The position numbers and the translations under genes are program-made. From Hymenobacter polaris (GTDB taxonomy: Bacteria > Bacteroidota > Bacteroidia > Cytophagales > Hymenobacteraceae), in contig NZ_JABBGH010000003.1 of the NCBI RefSeq assembly GCF_012927305.1, positions 744,001-808,000 of the forward strand: a stretch of 64,000 nt of DNA, read 5' to 3'. Of this stretch, positions 41,259 through 49,918 are shown piece after piece (the stretch's first letter is position 1; the number at the start of each line of letters is the position of its first letter). The notes under the pieces were generated by a model. It was not told the origin of the DNA and ran no database searches. It saw only the letters and a program-made list of their open reading frames with translations.

Positions 41259-42158
41259 ATGCAAAAGCGATTACTAGTTATTTTATTTCTTTTTTGCTGG
41301 GTGCCATTTATCAGCCAGGCGCAGCAGGAAGGCCGCATTACGGGGCGCGTGGTAGACGAGAAAACCCAGGACCCTATTCCCTTCGCCTCCATCAACCTGC
41401 GCGACGAGCAAACCGGGGCCCTTACCAATGAATATGGCTACTTTCAGCTGGCTATGCCCACCAAGGTAACCGAGGATTCGATTATCGTAATGGCCCTAGG
41501 CTACCGGCGCACGGCGCTCTTCGTGAAGCGTGGCAGCAACATGGAGGAAGTGATTATCAAGCTACCCAAACAGCCCATCGAGCTGAGCACCGTCAAGATT
41601 GAGGCCAGCAAGATTAAACCCACGCTGCTCGGGGCGCGCGCCAACTCGCCCGGCGCGGGCATGATTCAGGGCACGCCGGGCAGCCAGTACGCCTTTTTGT
41701 GCAAGAACGAGAAAAGCAAGAAGCTCGGGGCTATTCGCACGGTGTCGTTCTTCATCGGCGAGAATGGCTTCCCGCGCGAGCCCTTCCGGGTGCGCATCTA
41801 CAAGGCCGACGGCAACTACAACGCCCCCAACTCGGACATGCTCACGGAGAGCGTCATCGTGTCGGCGGCGCGGGGCGGCGAGTGGTTCACGGTCGATTTA
41901 TCGCCCTACAACCTCATCGCGCCCGAAGAGGGTTTCTACGTGGCGATGGAGTGGATTGTGAGCGGCGACAAGTTCTACACCACCAACTTCATGGCCGAGT
42001 ACACGCCCTACGGCCAGATTTTGCGTCCCACCTTCGAGTTCAAAGACAGCCGCACCTGGAGCTACGCCATCGGCCGCGGCTGGAACCTGGTGACGCTGGC
42101 CAACAACGGCTCGCGCTTCAACGCCATGATGCGCGCCGAAGTAGATGAATATAAATAA
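41259..42158 (+). CDS. Carboxypeptidase-regulatory-like secreted protein (paralogue 2)
   Basis: A 299-residue protein with signal peptide (LLVILFLFCWVPFISQAQ) and the same layout as the gene at 39880: GRITGRVVDEKTQDPIPFAS, TNEYGYFQLAMP and, in the C-terminal domain, FFIGENGFPREPFRVRIYKA and YVAMEWIVSGDKFYTTN. Many 8-20 residue blocks are identical between the two, and the shared GENGFPREPFRVRIYK is the best-kept one, so they arose by tandem duplication. A hairpin terminator follows at 42189-42219. Function unknown. Confidence 0.75.
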   Translation: MQKRLLVILFLFCWVPFISQAQQEGRITGRVVDEKTQDPIPFASINLRDEQTGALTNEYGYFQLAMPTKVTEDSIIVMALGYRRTALFVKRGSNMEEVIIKLPKQPIELSTVKIEASKIKPTLLGARANSPGAGMIQGTPGSQYAFLCKNEKSKKLGAIRTVSFFIGENGFPREPFRVRIYKADGNYNAPNSDMLTESVIVSAARGGEWFTVDLSPYNLIAPEEGFYVAMEWIVSGDKFYTTNFMAEYTPYGQILRPTFEFKDSRTWSYAIGRGWNLVTLANNGSRFNAMMRAEVDEYK

Positions 42159-42188
42159 GCTATAAGTTCTGCCTTCCGCATTCTAGCC

Positions 42189-42219
42189 AAAGCCAGCCCC
42201 TACAAGGGCTGGCTTTTTT
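42189..42219 (+). terminator. Rho-independent terminator of paralogue 2
   Basis: AAAGCCAGCCCC, loop TACAA, GGGCTGGC then TTTTTT, 30 bp past the stop. Confidence 0.85.
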
Positions 42220-42264
42220 AATGGTAATGAACGGCTGACCCAAGAAGTTGGAAGCAAAAAGATA

Positions 42265-42348
42265 GTCATGCTGAGCGCAGCCGAAGCATCTCTCCCGCGC
42301 CCCTAGGGTATCGTTCAGTGGAGATGCTTCGGCTGCGCTCAGCATGAC
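42265..42348. repeat. 3'-end palindrome, GAAGCATCTCT family (copy 6)
   Basis: Arms GTCATGCTGAGCGCAGCCGA plus core pair across a loop that contains CCCTAGGG (42301-42308). The inner stem carries CTCCC against GTGGAG, one mismatch. It lies between the convergent paralogue 2 and hydrolase genes, 30 bp from the hydrolase stop. Confidence 0.88.
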
Positions 42349-42378
42349 CGTCCTTTTACCTACTTTAGGCCCCTAGGG

Positions 42379-43773
42379 CTACTTCTTCGCGGTTTGCTCG
42401 ACTATCCAGGCGCGGATGGCTTCTTCGGCGGCGGGCGAAAAGTTGGCGTGGGCCTCGCCGCTCACGATGGGCCACTGAGTAGGGTCGGGCTGAAACAGGT
42501 GGTTGACGCCGGGCAGCTTGCGCACGGTCACGGCGGGGTTGTTTTTCAGGCCTTTGGCCAGGGCGGCGGCGTTGTTGTCGGGGTTCAGCAAGGGGTCGGC
42601 GGTACCGTAGAGCAGCAGCACGGGGCAGGCCACGCCGCCTAGGGTCTCGCTGGGGTCGAAGCCCAGGTAGTAGCGGTAGCGGGCCGATACCATTTCGGCG
42701 GCGCTGGCCTGGGCCTGGTCGTCGCTCAGGGCGGGGTTGTTTTGCTTCAGCATGTTGGCCACAATGGGCTGCGCCTGCGCGCTCACCAGCGTGTGGCGAA
42801 TCACCTCGAAAACGGATTGCTGGCGCTTGAGAATGGCACTAAGCTGACTGCTGGGGGTTTTGCTGGCTTTCAGGGCGGCTTCCTGCTGCTGCAGCACCAC
42901 CTCGGCGCCGGTGAGGCCGTAGGGCGCCAAGCCCACCACGAAGGCCGGCGGCTGGGGCTGGGCGGCGGCCAGCAGCGCCACGTTGCCGCCCTCGCCGTGG
43001 CCCACGAGGCCGAGGTGAGCGTGGTCGATTTCGGGCCGGGCCCGCAGCAGGCTCAGCGCGGCTTGCGCATCACTCACCAGGGCGGCGGTGGTCGACTGGG
43101 TGGTGCCGGTGCTGCGGCCCACGCCGCGGTCGTCGAAGCGCAGCACCGCGATGCCGCGCCGCGTGAGGTAGTCGCCCAGCGCCCCTAGGGGGGCAAAGCC
43201 GTCGGTAGTGCCGTTGCGGTCCTGGGGCCCGGCATCGCTGAGCAGCACCACGGCCGGAAACGGCCCCGGCCCAGCCGGGATGGTGAGCGTGCCGCCCAAC
43301 TTGCTGTTTTCCTTAGAATTAACAAACAAAACTTCTTCCTCGCGGTAGGGTGGCGTGAGGCGAGGCTTGGCCACTGCCGTTTCGGTGCGCACCAGCTGCA
43401 CGGGCGCCCGCAGGCCCGGCTGTTGCCATACGCCGCGCATTTGGCTACCACCGGCCACCAGCTGGCCCACGTAGCGGCTGTTAGCCTCGGTCGAGGTTAG
43501 CACCACCGTGTCGGCGCGGGTTTCCACCGTCACGGCCAGGCTGCGCACCTTCTGCTGGGGCACGTCGAGGGTGGCGAAGTACTCGCCGCTGGTCAGCTTC
43601 ACGAAGCGGAACAGTACTTCTAGCCGCCCGCCCGGCACGGGCAGCGAGCCTTTCCAAATGCCGTCGAGCGGCGCGGCGGGGCGCGTCGGCGCCTGGCCCC
43701 AGCCGAGGCTAGGCAGCGCCAGCAGCAATAGCAGCAGCCAGCGCCAGGGAGCACCGTGAGAAGTTACAGTCAT
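42379..43773 (-). CDS. Alpha/beta-hydrolase-fold protein with replaced nucleophile
   Basis: A 464-residue protein with signal peptide (WRWLLLLLLALPSLGWGQ). An N-terminal beta domain of about 100 residues (DGIWKGSLPVPGGRLEVLFR) precedes an alpha/beta-hydrolase domain of the S33/serine aminopeptidase type, with LTIPAGPGPFPAVVLLSDAG, an RFDDRGVGRS strand and a C-terminal PVLLLYGTADPLLNPDNN and VNHLFQ (acid and His positions). The nucleophile elbow reads GHGEGG at residues 258-263 where relatives have GHSEGG, so the catalytic Ser (residue 260) is Gly, encoded by GGC at 42994-42996. This would make it an inactive or altered hydrolase unless another residue serves. Confidence 0.75.
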   Translation of the reverse strand: MTVTSHGAPWRWLLLLLLALPSLGWGQAPTRPAAPLDGIWKGSLPVPGGRLEVLFRFVKLTSGEYFATLDVPQQKVRSLAVTVETRADTVVLTSTEANSRYVGQLVAGGSQMRGVWQQPGLRAPVQLVRTETAVAKPRLTPPYREEEVLFVNSKENSKLGGTLTIPAGPGPFPAVVLLSDAGPQDRNGTTDGFAPLGALGDYLTRRGIAVLRFDDRGVGRSTGTTQSTTAALVSDAQAALSLLRARPEIDHAHLGLVGHGEGGNVALLAAAQPQPPAFVVGLAPYGLTGAEVVLQQQEAALKASKTPSSQLSAILKRQQSVFEVIRHTLVSAQAQPIVANMLKQNNPALSDDQAQASAAEMVSARYRYYLGFDPSETLGGVACPVLLLYGTADPLLNPDNNAAALAKGLKNNPAVTVRKLPGVNHLFQPDPTQWPIVSGEAHANFSPAAEEAIRAWIVEQTAKK

Positions 43774-43863
43774 AAGGGTGGGTAGAAGGCAAGCGAAAGC
43801 AGCCCAGCCCAGAGCCAGGCAGGCTTTCTGCTTGCGAATTTATTACCGCCGCCCGGCCCTAGG

Positions 43864-46464
43864 CTACTCGCTAACGAAGACGCGCTTCACCCGCTCACTT
43901 ACGTTGGTGAGCAGCTCGTAGGGAATAGTGCCGATGCGCTGGGCTAGCTCGTTGATATCCAGGCCATCACCGAATACAACGGCCACGTCGCCGGGCCGGG
44001 CCTGCGGAATGTCGGTTACGTCCACCATCACCATATCCATGCACACCGAGCCCACCACCGGCGCGCGCTGCCCGTGCAGCAGCACCAGCCCCGCCCCGCT
44101 CGAGAAGCGCCGGTCGTAGCCGTCGGCGTAGCCGATAGCCAGCGTGGCCAGGCGGCGCGGGTGGGCGGTGGCCGCGCCGCGCCGGCCGTAGCCCACGGTG
44201 GTGCCCGCCGGCAGCTCCTTTATTTGCGAGATGGTGGTTTTCAGGGTGCTGACGGGCTGCAGGTTATCCTCGCCCTCGGCCCCGGCCGCCACGCCGTAAA
44301 GGCCCACGCCCAGGCGCACCATGTCAAACTGCGCCTCGGGGAAGCGCCGGATGCCGGCCGAGTTAAGCGCGTGCTTAAGCACCGGCCGCCCTAGGGTCTC
44401 CTCAATGGCGGCGGCCATGCGCGCGAAGGCGGCCAGCTGCTGGCGCGTAAACTCATCGTGGGCGGGGTCGTCGGCGGCGGCCAAGTGCGTCATGATGCCC
44501 GCTACCGGCAGCTGGTCGCGGTGGGCCGCCAGCAGGGCCAGCAGCGCCGGCAGCTCGTCCTCGGCAAAGCCCAGGCGGCGCATGCCGGTATCGAGCTTGA
44601 GGTGCAGCGGCGGCAGGGGGCCTAGGGCATCCTGCGCGGCTTCGCGGGCGGCTTGCAGGTAGTCGCGCAGGCGCTCAAGCGAGTACACCTCGGGCTCGAG
44701 GCGGTAGCGCCGCAGCTGGCCAAACGAGTCGGGCCCCGGGTTGAGCACCATAATGGGCAGGCTGATGCCGTTGTCGCGCAGCTGCTGGCCCTCGTCGGCG
44801 TAGGCCACGGCCAGGTAGTCGGCCCGCTGAAACTCCAGCAAGCTGGCCACCTCGTACGAGCCGCTACCGTAGGCAAAAGCCTTCACCATCACCATGAGCT
44901 TGGTGCCGGGGCGCAGCTGGCGGCGGTAGTGCTGTAGGTTGTGGGTTAGCGCGTCCAGGTTTACTTCCAGCACCGTGCCGTGCTGCGGCTGCTGCAAAGC
45001 CGCCACCACCCGCTCGAAGCCAAAGCGCCGCGCGCCCTTCACCAGGATGGTTTCGTTTTGAAAATCAATTGCGTGCAAGTCGGCTAGCAGCGCCTCGGTA
45101 GTGGGGTAGCTTTGAAGTATGAACTGCTCTTGAGCAAGCAGCTGGGCTTGCTGCGAGGTGCTTGCCAATTCATAAGTAATTTCTTCGCCCACGCCAATGA
45201 GCCGGGTCACGCCGTGGGCGCGCAGCAGCGCCGCCACGCGGGCGTACAGCTCGGGCGCGGCCAGGCCCGACTCAAGCAAGTCGCTGAGAATGACGGTGCG
45301 GCCGCCGGGGCGGGCCTGCCGGCCCAGGGCATCCAGGGCCAGGGCCAGGCCCGCCAGGTCGTTGTTGTAGGTGTCGTCGAGCAGGTAGCAGCCGTGGCGG
45401 CCGGCCTTCATTTCGAGGCGCATGGCTACCGGGCGCAAACCCAGCAGGCGGCGCTGCAGCTCGGCCGGGGCCAGGGCGGTGGCGGGGTCGAGCTGGCGCA
45501 GCAGCAACACGGCCAGGCAGTGCAGGGCGTTTTCGAGGGCCGGCTCGTCGGCAAAGGGCAGCGTGAAGCGGGTAGCCGCCCCTAGGGCCGGCTCATGGAA
45601 GTCGAGCGGGCCCAATAGGTCCGGGGCGGCCGCACCCAAGCGCACGCGCACCACGGTGCTGCCCACGCTGGTGGCCTTGAGGCGAAAGCGCAGGGCGGCG
45701 GCCGGCGCGTCGTGGCGCGTCCAGGCCAGGGCGGGCAGGGTGCGGGCCTGCACGGCAGCGGCCACCAGCGGCTGGTCGGCGCAGTAAACGAGCCGCTCGA
45801 AACCTGCGCCTGCGAACAGCTGGAGCTTTTCGCCCAGCTTCTCGGCCTCGGAGGCAAAGCCGGCGTCGTGGGCGGGCCCTAGGGTGGTGAAGAGGCCAAA
45901 CGTGGGCTGGATGATGGCCGCCAGCCGCGCCATCTCGCCCCGCTCCGAAATGCCGGCCTCGAAAATGCCCAGCGTGTGGCGCGCCGCGCTCAGCTCCCAC
46001 ACGCTCAGCGGCACGCCCACCTGCGAGTTGTAGGAGCGCGGCGAGCGGCAAATGCTTTCACTGGGGCTTAGCAGTTGCGCCAGCCACTCCTTCACGATGG
46101 TTTTGCCGTTGGAGCCGGTGATGCCCCACACCGGGCCGGCGAACTGCGCCCGGTGCTGGGCGGCCAGCGTTTGCAGGGCCGCCAGCGTGTCGGCCACCAG
46201 CACGAAGCCCGCGCCTGCAAACGGCCCTAGGCTGGCCGGTGGGTAGCTCACCACAAATTGCCGCACGCCCTTGGCATACAGCGCCGCCAGGTGGTGGTGG
46301 CCGTCGTGGCGGGGGCCGCGCAGGGCAAAAAACAGCGCCCCCTCGGCCAGGCCCACCCGGCGGCTATCAAGCAGCAGCGACTGCACTGAGGCGGCGGGGT
46401 CGGCCGGGGCTTGCAGCAGGGTGGCGCCCAGCCGGGCGGGCAGGTCGAGAAAACGCAGAGACAT
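43864..46464 (-). CDS. murF-alr: Bifunctional UDP-MurNAc-tripeptide:D-Ala-D-Ala ligase / alanine racemase
   Basis: An 866-residue fusion that makes D-alanine and adds D-Ala-D-Ala to the peptidoglycan precursor. Residues 1-470 are MurF-like, with the ATP loop GITGSNGKTIVKEWLAQLL near 115 and DDTYNNDLAGLALAL near 365. The C-terminal alanine racemase begins near 495 (VLEVNLDALTHNLQHY), carries its PLP lysine in VMVKAFAYGSGSYEVA, GYADGY (catalytic Tyr) near 775, and ends DINELAQRIGTIPYELLTNV. This fusion is usual in Bacteroidota. Upstream is a GACCTTTG element 7 nt from the ATG. The TAG stop follows CCTAGG. Confidence 0.96.
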   Translation of the reverse strand: MSLRFLDLPARLGATLLQAPADPAASVQSLLLDSRRVGLAEGALFFALRGPRHDGHHHLAALYAKGVRQFVVSYPPASLGPFAGAGFVLVADTLAALQTLAAQHRAQFAGPVWGITGSNGKTIVKEWLAQLLSPSESICRSPRSYNSQVGVPLSVWELSAARHTLGIFEAGISERGEMARLAAIIQPTFGLFTTLGPAHDAGFASEAEKLGEKLQLFAGAGFERLVYCADQPLVAAAVQARTLPALAWTRHDAPAAALRFRLKATSVGSTVVRVRLGAAAPDLLGPLDFHEPALGAATRFTLPFADEPALENALHCLAVLLLRQLDPATALAPAELQRRLLGLRPVAMRLEMKAGRHGCYLLDDTYNNDLAGLALALDALGRQARPGGRTVILSDLLESGLAAPELYARVAALLRAHGVTRLIGVGEEITYELASTSQQAQLLAQEQFILQSYPTTEALLADLHAIDFQNETILVKGARRFGFERVVAALQQPQHGTVLEVNLDALTHNLQHYRRQLRPGTKLMVMVKAFAYGSGSYEVASLLEFQRADYLAVAYADEGQQLRDNGISLPIMVLNPGPDSFGQLRRYRLEPEVYSLERLRDYLQAAREAAQDALGPLPPLHLKLDTGMRRLGFAEDELPALLALLAAHRDQLPVAGIMTHLAAADDPAHDEFTRQQLAAFARMAAAIEETLGRPVLKHALNSAGIRRFPEAQFDMVRLGVGLYGVAAGAEGEDNLQPVSTLKTTISQIKELPAGTTVGYGRRGAATAHPRRLATLAIGYADGYDRRFSSGAGLVLLHGQRAPVVGSVCMDMVMVDVTDIPQARPGDVAVVFGDGLDINELAQRIGTIPYELLTNVSERVKRVFVSE

Positions 46465-46471
46465 AGCCCGG

Positions 46472-46479
46472 CAAAGGTC
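46472..46479 (-). promoter_or_regulatory. -7-like element GACCTTTG of murF-alr
   Basis: Minus strand, 7 nt from the murF-alr ATG; the same element as at dapF and prfB. Confidence 0.45.
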
Positions 46480-46715
46480 GGGACCGGCGGGCGCTTAGCG
46501 GGCGTCAGGCTTCCAGTCACATGTTTGGATAATGAACAGATATTACACCATCTTTAGGGCTATGTTGCCAGGCTATTATTAACATCTATTCAATTATTTA
46601 GGTCTTACGCTCTGCTCTCCCTATGGCTGGTCGTAGGGCCAGCCGCTCGCCTTCTTTAGTTACTTATGCAGGAAATGCTAACTATGATTTCTTCTAATTT
46701 TTCGTCTCATAATAC

Positions 46716-49199
46716 ATGTCCCTCATTGAGTTACTACGAGCTGGACTGGAGATTATCTACAAACGCCTCGGCAGCTGGGCGCTGCTAATTGGGCTGCTGC
46801 TGCCGCTGGCGGCGCGCGCCCAAAGCGGTTTGGCCGTGCGCGGCACCGTGGCCGACGGGCGCAACGCACCCCTCGAGCTGGCAACCGTGACGCTGCACCG
46901 CGCCGCCGATTCGGTGGTGGTGAAGACAGAATTTAGCGACGCCACCGGAAAATTTTTGCTGCAAAGCCCCGCCGCCGGGCGCTACCGCGTGTCGGTGGCG
47001 CAGGTAGGCTACGCCCGCTACTGGAGCGCGCCCCTCGACCTAGGCCTAGGGGACGCGCCGGCGCCCGCGCCGCTCCTCATCGTGCTGCAAGCCAGCGCCG
47101 CCACGGCCCTGCAGGAAGTGACCGTGACGGCCCGCAAGCCGCTCTACGAGCCCAGCCCGCGGGGTACGCTGGTGAACGTGGCCGACAACCCGCTGTCGGC
47201 CGGGGCCACGACGCTCGATGTGCTGGGCCGCTCGCCGGGCGTGACGCTCGATGCTGGCAGCAACCTAGCGCTGCGCGGCCGTCAGGGCTTGCTGGTAGTC
47301 ATTGACGGGCGCCGTACGCCCCTGGCCGGCGCCGAGCTGGCCGACTACCTGCGCGCCCTGCCCGCCGACCAAATCCAGAGCCTGGAGCTGCTCACCAACC
47401 CGCCGGCCCAGTACGACGCTCAAGGCGGGGCGGGCGTTATCGTCATCAACCTCAAAAAAGACCAGCGCCTAGGCACCAACGGCAGCGCCAACGCCAGCTA
47501 CGGGCAGGGCCGCTACGGCAAGCTGGCGGCCGGCCTCAGCCTCAACAGCCGCGGCAAGAAATACAACCTCTACGGCAACTACGCCTACGCCGACCGCCGG
47601 AACTTCACCGACATCGACTTCGCGCGCACCTTCACCGAGCAGCTGCTACGGCGCCCGGCGGCCAGCAGCGTGCTTAGCACCGACCAGGTGCTGCACTTGC
47701 GCTCGCACACCGCCAAGGTGGGCCTCGACCTGAATTTGAGCAAGCGCACGCTGCTGGGCGCGGCGGTGAGCGGGCTGGTGAGCCAGGTGAATTCCCACAC
47801 CGACAACCAAACCCAGCTGCTGTACGGCACTAGCAGCGAGCATTTTAGCTCGTTTAATGACTTGAGCACCTGGCGCCCCAGCCTCACGGCCAATCTGAAT
47901 TTTAAGCACAGCTTTGCCGACTCAGCTACTGCCCGCAGCCTGAGCGCCGACGCCGACGTGGCCCGCTACCACACCGCGCGCCGCAACGACCTCACTACGT
48001 ATTTCGACGCCCCCAGCCAAGCCGCCAGCCTGCTGCACGGCGACCAGGGCAGCACGCTCATCATTCGGGCGGCCAAGCTAGACTATGCCCAGCCCCTGCC
48101 GCACCGCCTGCGCCTGGAGGCCGGCGCCAAGGCCACGCTGGTCACGTCGGACAACAACGTAACGTTCATCACTACCCAGCAGGGCGTGAGCGCCGTTGAC
48201 ACGGCCATCTCCAAGCCCTTTTACTACCGCGAAAACGTGAACGCGGCCTACGCCACCTTGCGCGGCACGCTGGCGGGCACCAGCTTCCAGGCGGGCTTGC
48301 GGGCCGAGCAAACCAACCTGCGCGCCGACCAGGGCCCTAGGCCCCTGCGCGAGCAGCACTACCTCCAGCTGTTTCCGAACCTGCTGCTAGAGCGCGCGCT
48401 GAACAAAAACAACTCCCTGACCCTGGCCGTAGCCCGGCGCGTGGAGCGACCCAGCTACTTGCAACTGAATCCGCTGCGCGCCTACCTCGACGCTACCTCG
48501 TACGCCGCAGGCAACCCCTATTTAGTAGCCGAAACCACTACTAACGTAGAGCTGACGCACCGCTATAAAAATACGTTGAGCACTGCCCTGGCCTATGCCC
48601 GTTCTAGCCAGCCCATTGTGAATGTGATACAGCCCGCGCCCGATGGGGGCTACCTAGTAGTAAGCCAGCCTGCCAACCTTAGTACCCGCGACTTTTATAC
48701 CCTTGCGCTGACGGCCCCCCTCATGCCGCGCCCCTGGTGGAACCTCTACGCCAATGTGCTGGGCTACTACAACCACTACACCGGCACGCTGGCCGGCACT
48801 GCTCTTGACCGGGGGGGCTTTGGGGCCGAGCTGACGCTCAACAACAGCTTTACGCTACCCCACGGCTGGGCCGCCGAGCTAAACGGCAGCTACGAGTCGC
48901 GCCAGGTGTATAACTATCAGAACATCAGCGACCGGGGCCAGGTGTCGGTAGGCGTGCAAAAAAGCATGTGGCAAAAGCAGGGCACCCTGCGCCTGAGCGT
49001 GACGGATATTTTCTACACGCAGCCCTACCAGGTAATCTCCACCTACGACACGTTCAACGAGCGCTACTACACCCGGCAGGATACGCGGGTGGCTACGCTC
49101 TCGCTCAGCTACCGCTTTGGCAACAGCAAGGTGGCCGCCGCCCGCAAGCGCGCCGCCGGGGCCGAGGATGAGCTGCGCCGGGCGGCGGCTGGGCAGTAA
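46716..49199 (+). CDS. TonB-dependent-receptor-like outer membrane protein (OMP barrel with Ig and plug domains)
   Basis: An 827-residue outer-membrane protein with signal peptide (WALLIGLLLPLAARAQ, cut near residue 36). A CarboxypepD_reg-like domain (RGTVADGRNAPLELATVTLH, GRYRVSVAQVGYARYW) precedes a plug with VTVTARKPLYEPSPRGTLVN and LRALPADQIQSLELLTNPPAQ, then a barrel of OMP_b-brl_3 type: TGSANASYGQ-like glycine/tyrosine strands and the C-terminal VATLSLSYRFG. A short Lys/Arg/Ala tail (KVAAARKRAAG) follows. Ligand unknown. Monocistronic; the 251 bp upstream hold no clear promoter. Confidence 0.9.
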   Translation: MSLIELLRAGLEIIYKRLGSWALLIGLLLPLAARAQSGLAVRGTVADGRNAPLELATVTLHRAADSVVVKTEFSDATGKFLLQSPAAGRYRVSVAQVGYARYWSAPLDLGLGDAPAPAPLLIVLQASAATALQEVTVTARKPLYEPSPRGTLVNVADNPLSAGATTLDVLGRSPGVTLDAGSNLALRGRQGLLVVIDGRRTPLAGAELADYLRALPADQIQSLELLTNPPAQYDAQGGAGVIVINLKKDQRLGTNGSANASYGQGRYGKLAAGLSLNSRGKKYNLYGNYAYADRRNFTDIDFARTFTEQLLRRPAASSVLSTDQVLHLRSHTAKVGLDLNLSKRTLLGAAVSGLVSQVNSHTDNQTQLLYGTSSEHFSSFNDLSTWRPSLTANLNFKHSFADSATARSLSADADVARYHTARRNDLTTYFDAPSQAASLLHGDQGSTLIIRAAKLDYAQPLPHRLRLEAGAKATLVTSDNNVTFITTQQGVSAVDTAISKPFYYRENVNAAYATLRGTLAGTSFQAGLRAEQTNLRADQGPRPLREQHYLQLFPNLLLERALNKNNSLTLAVARRVERPSYLQLNPLRAYLDATSYAAGNPYLVAETTTNVELTHRYKNTLSTALAYARSSQPIVNVIQPAPDGGYLVVSQPANLSTRDFYTLALTAPLMPRPWWNLYANVLGYYNHYTGTLAGTALDRGGFGAELTLNNSFTLPHGWAAELNGSYESRQVYNYQNISDRGQVSVGVQKSMWQKQGTLRLSVTDIFYTQPYQVISTYDTFNERYYTRQDTRVATLSLSYRFGNSKVAAARKRAAGAEDELRRAAAGQ

Positions 49200-49436
49200 T
49201 TGCCGCGCTGAGACGACAAGTAGCTGCCGAAAGCAGTCGAAAAGCCTCTTGAAATAACCCGGCCCGGCAGCAAGTGGCCCTGGATAAGCATGGCCGTTTT
49301 AGCCAGCCAGCCAGCTGCTACGTGCCCGGATGGTACCAAGGCCCCTAGGGTGTAGGGCCGCTTAAAGACTGGCTAAGCGTTGCCACTAGCTAGGGGCGCG
49401 TTACTTCGCAGGGCCAAGCCGCTACTTCCCCTGCTC

Positions 49437-49859
49437 ATGCTCCTGCCCGTACCGCTGCCCGCCGAGGTATTCACCCTCGAATACCGCCCCGACCAGGCGC
49501 TGCTTGTTGCGCGCTGGCTGCAGCCCCTGGCGCTGCCCGAGCTGCAAGCCAGCTACGAGGCGCTGCTAGCCGCCGCCCTGACCCACGCCAACTGCCGCCA
49601 CTGGCTGCTCGATGTGCGCCGCCGCCCCGTGGGCAACTTGGAGGCGCTGGCGTGGTTTCGGCAGCAGTTCAGCCCCCGGCTGGTGCCGGCGCTGGGCGGG
49701 CCGCTGTTCGTGGCCTACTTCGCCATGGTTAACCAAGAGGCTCTGGGCACCAACTCGGCCTTGCTTGGCAGCATTGCGCAGGGCGAAACCGAGGGCGCCC
49801 ACTACCAGTATTTCAACCGCGAAAACGAGGCCCTGGCTTGGCTGGCGCAGCAGCCCTAG
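49437..49859 (+). CDS. Hypothetical protein (140 residues)
   Basis: Likely begins at ATG 49437 (MLLPVPLPAEVFTLEYR). It shows an alternating strand-helix pattern: FTLEYRPDQALLVARWL, LPELQASYEALLAAALTHAN, HWLLDVRRRPVGNLEALAWF and FVAYFAMVNQEALGTNSALL. The order beta-helix-beta-helix with an LLDVRRR strand recalls STAS/SpoIIAA-like folds, but no defining motif is seen. It ends at a TAG within CCCTAGGG, followed by a TACCTTTG promoter for the next gene. Codon use is like the neighbours. Real gene likely; function unassigned. Confidence 0.6.
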   Translation: MLLPVPLPAEVFTLEYRPDQALLVARWLQPLALPELQASYEALLAAALTHANCRHWLLDVRRRPVGNLEALAWFRQQFSPRLVPALGGPLFVAYFAMVNQEALGTNSALLGSIAQGETEGAHYQYFNRENEALAWLAQQP

Positions 49860-49874
49860 GGCGGCGGGGCCCGC

Positions 49875-49882
49875 TACCTTTG
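49875..49882 (+). promoter_or_regulatory. TAnnTTTG -7 element of the aldehyde dehydrogenase gene
   Basis: TACCTTTG, 36 nt before ATG 49919, with CCCTAGGG 13 nt upstream. Confidence 0.5.
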
Positions 49883-49918
49883 GCGCCTAGTTCGCCCATC
49901 TCTCCCTCCGCCCGCCCC

